Positions 60,716 to 64,000 of a DNA stretch of 64,000 nucleotides are shown here, piece after piece. Origin of the DNA: G965115915 sp965115915 (GTDB lineage: Bacteria; Pseudomonadota; Gammaproteobacteria; Eutrophobiales; Eutrophobiaceae); assembly GCA_965115915.1 (NCBI GenBank), contig OZ220483.1, forward strand, positions 372,001-436,000, in the 5' to 3' direction. The notes under the pieces were generated by a model. The model was not told where the DNA came from, searched no databases, and saw only the letters and a program-made list of their open reading frames with translations. Made by a program: the position numbers and the translations under genes. The number at the start of each line of letters is the position of its first letter. Position 1 is the stretch's first letter.

Positions 60716-60949
60716 TCACTCCATCTGCTCCAGTCGCTGTTGTATTTCCTCCAGGCGTTCACGTGTGCGGGTCAGCAGTCGAACCTGGATGTCAAACTCC
60801 TCTCGGGTCACCAGTTCCATCCTGGAAAATACCGAGTTGAGTGCGGTTTTCAGGCATTTCCGCAGATCCTCGCCGAGTGGTGGCAACTGGTTCTGCACAG
60901 CCTGTGTCAATTCTTCCACAAACGCTTCTTTGTTACCAGGGTCGGTCAT
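60716..60949 (-). CDS. ubiK: Ubiquinone biosynthesis accessory factor UbiK (BMFP family)
   Basis: A small coiled-coil protein that helps assemble the soluble ubiquinone-biosynthesis complex with UbiJ. 77 residues. The N-terminal half has LTQAVQNQLPPLGEDLRKCLKTALNSVFSRMELVTREEFDIQ. The C-terminal half is a short coiled coil (RTRERLEEIQQRLEQME). Both the length and the VxREEFDxQ block are characteristic. It lies alone, 180 bp before the cNMP/rhodanese gene and 199 bp after rpoH. Confidence 0.88.
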   Translation of the reverse strand: MTDPGNKEAFVEELTQAVQNQLPPLGEDLRKCLKTALNSVFSRMELVTREEFDIQVRLLTRTRERLEEIQQRLEQME

Positions 60950-61077
60950 GCTGTATTTGTTCTAATTCTAATGTAGATTTCGATCGTGGCAATTCTATCA
61001 CATAGTCGCTGATGGCTTTTTCAACCGGGACATGGAGGTGTCTGCCGCCATCAACGGTAGTGTGTGCTGAACGGCAA

Positions 61078-61095
61078 AGCCCGCACGCACGGGCT
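61078..61095 (-). terminator. Weak terminator-like hairpin after rpoH
   Basis: AGCCCG / CGGGCT stem with a 6-base loop, followed by TTT on the minus strand. It lies 54 bp after the rpoH stop. The T tract is short, so the assignment is weak. Confidence 0.35.
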
Positions 61096-61148
61096 GCGCA
61101 CATTTCCAGTGAGAAGAGGACTGCTTCAAGAAGGGGAGTTTTGCCGTC

Positions 61149-62015
61149 TTATGCCCGGCTTGAATCGCCACCCGCGATATGTTCCCGGAGTGTCTTCATT
61201 GCCCCACCCTCGATCTGTCGTATGCGCTCCGCGGACACCCGGTATTTTGTGGCCAGTTCCTGTAGCGTGGTTTTTTGCTCACTCAGCCAGCGCTGTTGGA
61301 TAATGTCGCGGCTGCGTTGATCCAACAGGGTCATGGCCTGTGCCAGCCCGTGGCTTTCCTGTTCCCGGGTTTGCGCCATCTCCAGAGCTTGTTCCGGATT
61401 GGGGCGTTGGTCTGCCAGATATGTGGCTGGGGCATGGTCTTGCTGTTCATCACGGTTAACCGGATTTTCGAAGGCCGTATCATGTGCGCTTAGTCGCTGT
61501 TCCATCTCCAGCACATCCTCGGGTTTTACCTTCAGTTCCTGCGCCATTGCGTCGACTTCGTCAGGGTTCATCCAGCCGAGGCGCTTTTTTGACGAGCGCA
61601 GATTGAAGAACAGTTTGCGTTGTGCCTTGGTGGTGGCAACCCGGACAACGCGCCAGTTGCGCAGTACAAACTCATGTATTTCGGCACGGATCCAGTGTAT
61701 GGCAACCGACACCAGACGTACCCCGCGCTCCGGATCAAAACGCTTGACCGCCTTCATCAGGCCGATATTTCCTTCCTGGATCAGGTCGGCCAGGGCCAGG
61801 CCATAGCCACTGTAGCCGCGTGCAACGCGTACCACGAAGCGTAGATGTGACATAACGAGCTTCCTGGCTGCCTCCAGGTCTCCCGCTTCGCGAAAACGCC
61901 AAGCGAGCGCGGTTTCTTCCTCAAGACTCAACAATGGAACTTGATTAACCGCATGTATGTAGGCGTCCAGCGAGCCGACGGGGACGCAAAGCTGTTTACT
62001 TTGTTCTTGAATCAT
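61149..62015 (-). CDS. rpoH: RNA polymerase sigma-32 (heat-shock sigma factor)
   Basis: Directs RNA polymerase to heat-shock promoters. 288 residues. Region 2 has LVMSHLRFVVRVARGYSGYG (about 53-72), DLIQEGNIGLMKAVKRFDPERG and the promoter-melting VSVAIHWIRAEI. The RpoH box QRKLFFNLR is at residues 132-140 and distinguishes sigma-32 from other group-3 factors. Region 4 has the helix-turn-helix TLQELATKYRVSAERIRQIE (about 255-275). It is preceded by a TATAAT that abuts a CIRCE element, so it is probably repressed by HrcA. The likely target clpB is 17 kb away in this window. Confidence 0.96.
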   Translation of the reverse strand: MIQEQSKQLCVPVGSLDAYIHAVNQVPLLSLEEETALAWRFREAGDLEAARKLVMSHLRFVVRVARGYSGYGLALADLIQEGNIGLMKAVKRFDPERGVRLVSVAIHWIRAEIHEFVLRNWRVVRVATTKAQRKLFFNLRSSKKRLGWMNPDEVDAMAQELKVKPEDVLEMEQRLSAHDTAFENPVNRDEQQDHAPATYLADQRPNPEQALEMAQTREQESHGLAQAMTLLDQRSRDIIQQRWLSEQKTTLQELATKYRVSAERIRQIEGGAMKTLREHIAGGDSSRA

Positions 62016-62041
62016 AATCTGAATGTCTCCAATGGGGAGCG

Positions 62042-62047
62042 AATTAT
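62042..62047 (-). promoter_or_regulatory. rpoH promoter -10 element
   Basis: TATAAT on the minus strand, 27 bp before the rpoH ATG. TTGGCA, 19 bp upstream (62067-62072), could serve as a -35; the spacing is long. The whole spacer and the putative -35 are covered by the CIRCE element. Confidence 0.65.
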
Positions 62048-62072
62048 AGCACTCTATCCGTTAGAGTGCCAA
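62046..62072 (-). promoter_or_regulatory. CIRCE element (HrcA operator) overlapping the rpoH promoter
   Basis: On the minus strand: TTGGCACTC, nine bases, GAGTGCTAT. The CIRCE consensus is TTAGCACTC-N9-GAGTGCTAA, so 16 of 18 arm positions match, including both GCACTC/GAGTGC cores, and the 9-base spacer is exact. It sits on the -10/-35 region of rpoH, the usual place for HrcA repression. The hrcA gene itself is not in the window. Confidence 0.85.
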
Positions 62073-62231
62073 ATTGCCCTTTGGTTCCGCAAATCTCGGC
62101 AGCATGGCTGCCTGCACGGGGTCTCTCGGACAGGACGATGCCGATGTCTGTCACCCGTGCGTGCCTGTCATGGTTCTGATACCATTGGCATGGGTCCATG
62201 GCCTGTGGACTGCTAAATGGTGTCAAGGCCG

Positions 62232-64000
62232 ATGCAAATGACCAATCAATCAGACCAGCAGGTACCAGAGGACCTGGACCCCCGGGAAACACAGGAGTGG
62301 CTGGACGCGCTGGACTCCATGATTGAGCGTGAGGGGGTGGAGCGTGCCCATTATATCCTGGAGCGGCTTATCTCCAGGGCGCGCCGTTCCGGAGGTCATC
62401 TCCCATACCGGGCTACAACGGCCTACCTGAATACCATTCCACCAGGTCGGGAACAAAAATCGCCGGGCGACCACGCCATTGAGTGGCGTATCCGTTCCCT
62501 GGTCCGCTGGAATGCCATGGCGATGGTGGTCAGGGCCAATCTCACCAGCACCGAACTGGGTGGGCATATCGCCAGCTTTGCTTCCTCAGCCACGCTCTAT
62601 GAAGTCGGTTTCAATCATTTTTTTCATGCACCGGATGACACCCACGGTGGGGATCTGCTATTCGTGCAAGGGCACTCGGCGCCCGGTATCTATGCGCGTG
62701 CCTACCTCGCTGGTCGTATCAGCGAGGAGCAGATGGCGAATTTTCGGCGTGAAGTCGGAGGCAAGGGGCTTTCTTCCTATCCACATCCCTGGCTGATGCC
62801 GGACTATTGGCAGTTTCCCACGGTCTCCATGGGGCTGGGGCCGATCATGGCGATCTACCAGGCGCGTTTCATGCGTTATCTGGAAAGCCGTGGCCTGAGC
62901 AGGGATACGGGACGCAAAGTCTGGGCGTTTATGGGAGATGGTGAGATGGATGAACCGGAATCTCTCGGGGCGATTGGCCTGGCGGCACGGGAAAAGCTGG
63001 ACAATCTGATCTTTGTCATCAATTGCAATTTGCAGCGTCTGGATGGTCCGGTGCGTGGCAATTACAAGATCATCCAGGAACTGGAAGGCACTTTTCGCGG
63101 TGCCGGGTGGAATGTCATCAAGCTTATCTGGGGTTCCTACTGGGACCCGTTGATTGCGCGTGACACCAGCGGTCTGTTGCAGCAACGCATGGAGGAATGT
63201 GTGGATGGTGACTACCAGACTTACAAGGCCAGGGATGGTGCCTATGTGCGCGATCATTTTTTTGGTAAATATCCGCAATTGCGGGAGATGGTTTCCAACA
63301 TGTCGGACGAAGATCTCTGGCGACTTAATCGGGGCGGGCATGATCCGCACAAGGTTTATGCGGCCTATGCCGCCGCAGTGGCGCACAAGGGGCAGCCCAC
63401 CGTGATCCTTGCCAAGACTGTCAAGGGCTATGGTATGGGTGATGCGGGGGAAGGGAAGAATATCACCCATCAGCAGAAAAAGATGGGTGAGGATGCGCTG
63501 CGTGCATTCCGTGACCGTTTCAGTATCCCGGTGTCTGACGAAGAACTTGCCAATGCCGCCTTCTACCGCCCGCCGGACGACAGTCCGGAATTACGCTATC
63601 TGCGCTCCTGTCGGAAACGCCTGGGTGGCTATTTCTTTGTTCCCAGGGTCCCGGCCAAAAAACTCGAGCTCCCGGAAACGCTGAAGGAAGAGTCCTTTTT
63701 ATCCGGCTCCGGAGGGAAGGAGATATCCACCACGATGGCCTTTGTGCGTATATTGAATTCCCTGATGAAAGACCCACGGATAGGCAGACATATAGTACCC
63801 ATCATCCCGGATGAGGCGCGTACCTTCGGGATGGAAGGTATGTTCCGCCAGTACGGGATATATTCTTCTGTGGGTCAACTCTATGATCCGGCGGACTCGG
63901 ATCAACTCATGTATTACCGCGAGGACAAACAGGGTCAGATATTGGAGGAGGGTATCAACGAGGCAGGTGCCTACTCTTCCTGGATTGCTGCGGCCACGGC
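62232..64000 (+). CDS. aceE: Pyruvate dehydrogenase E1 component, homodimeric type (3' end outside window)
   Basis: The thiamine-diphosphate-dependent decarboxylase of the pyruvate dehydrogenase complex. About 589 of the usual 885-890 residues are present from ATG 62232; a second in-frame ATG lies two codons on. The N-terminus (ETQEWLDALDSMIEREGVERAHYILERL) and HLPYRATTAYLNTIP match the family. GGHIASFASSATLYEVGFNHFF and GHSAPGIYARAYL follow. The thiamine-diphosphate motif begins GDGEMDEPES (residue 235) and ends NCNLQRLDGPVRGN (264). AKTVKGYGMG, with ITHQQKKM after it, and IPIIPDEARTFGMEG-like IVPIIPDEARTFGMEG are present. It diverges from rpoH. No PdhR-type operator was recognised in the 216-bp gap. 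Confidence 0.97.
   Translation, partial: MQMTNQSDQQVPEDLDPRETQEWLDALDSMIEREGVERAHYILERLISRARRSGGHLPYRATTAYLNTIPPGREQKSPGDHAIEWRIRSLVRWNAMAMVVRANLTSTELGGHIASFASSATLYEVGFNHFFHAPDDTHGGDLLFVQGHSAPGIYARAYLAGRISEEQMANFRREVGGKGLSSYPHPWLMPDYWQFPTVSMGLGPIMAIYQARFMRYLESRGLSRDTGRKVWAFMGDGEMDEPESLGAIGLAAREKLDNLIFVINCNLQRLDGPVRGNYKIIQELEGTFRGAGWNVIKLIWGSYWDPLIARDTSGLLQQRMEECVDGDYQTYKARDGAYVRDHFFGKYPQLREMVSNMSDEDLWRLNRGGHDPHKVYAAYAAAVAHKGQPTVILAKTVKGYGMGDAGEGKNITHQQKKMGEDALRAFRDRFSIPVSDEELANAAFYRPPDDSPELRYLRSCRKRLGGYFFVPRVPAKKLELPETLKEESFLSGSGGKEISTTMAFVRILNSLMKDPRIGRHIVPIIPDEARTFGMEGMFRQYGIYSSVGQLYDPADSDQLMYYREDKQGQILEEGINEAGAYSSWIAAAT

Noticed and set aside
62073..62231. PdhR-type operator before aceE
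   Set aside because: Only a short inverted repeat (ATGGT ... ACCAT) is visible; it does not match the PdhR consensus well enough to report.

Overview
The window is a chromosomal piece of a gammaproteobacterium. The evidence is the lptD-surA-pdxA-rsmA cluster, pilB-pilC-pilD-coaE, an rpoH of the sigma-32 type with its RpoH box, ubiK, a homodimeric-type aceE and a 16S-Ile-Ala-23S-5S operon ending in a typical anti-Shine-Dalgarno tail. I cannot name the genus. Two independent regulatory sites suggest a mixed heat-shock circuit: a CIRCE (HrcA operator) overlaps the rpoH promoter, and a sigma-32-like promoter precedes clpB.

Layout. 1-2920: leuS (minus, 3' end outside the window) diverges from tpx. 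3116-25744: one uninterrupted gene for a 7542-residue surface protein. It has a signal peptide, a low-complexity linker, an intimin/invasin-type (inverse autotransporter, type Ve) beta-barrel, then some 6900 residues of Calx-beta-like and fibronectin-III-like modules. These include five nearly identical tandem units of exactly 1032 bp. A non-repetitive, cysteine-containing tip closes the protein. 25892-27859: an IS1634-like (IS4 superfamily) insertion sequence. 27949-34146 (minus): a promoterless, barrel-less copy of the last third of the giant gene. Left arm (about 18455-25788) and right arm (27905 to about 33970) form a roughly 6-7 kb imperfect inverted repeat converging on the IS. Long tracts are nearly identical at DNA level, alternating with sharply divergent patches in the distal tip. 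This is the most interesting part of the window: it has the architecture of an expressed adhesin gene facing a silent tip cassette.

34267-39973: rRNA operon with promoter, boxA leader, 16S, tRNA-Ile(GAT), tRNA-Ala(TGC), a second boxA, 23S, 5S and a strong terminator. 40095-45330: a PilW/PilF-like TPR lipoprotein, glutamate dehydrogenase and clpB. 45663-50676: pilB, pilC, a decayed transposase fragment, pilD and coaE, i.e. the type IV pilus motor, platform and prepilin peptidase plus the last enzyme of CoA synthesis. 50788-56660: a possible small exported ORF, then lptD, surA, pdxA and rsmA. 56682-62015 (all minus): rpoH, ubiK, a cyclic-nucleotide-binding/rhodanese protein, aroE, and a TRAP small and large permease pair without its binding protein. 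62232-64000: aceE, cut by the window end.

The envelope genes fit together. SurA and the outer-membrane assembly machinery would be needed to insert the barrel of the giant adhesin. The surface is further equipped with type IV pili and LptD-dependent lipopolysaccharide. All functional statements rest on reading motifs in the translated sequence; no database search was run.
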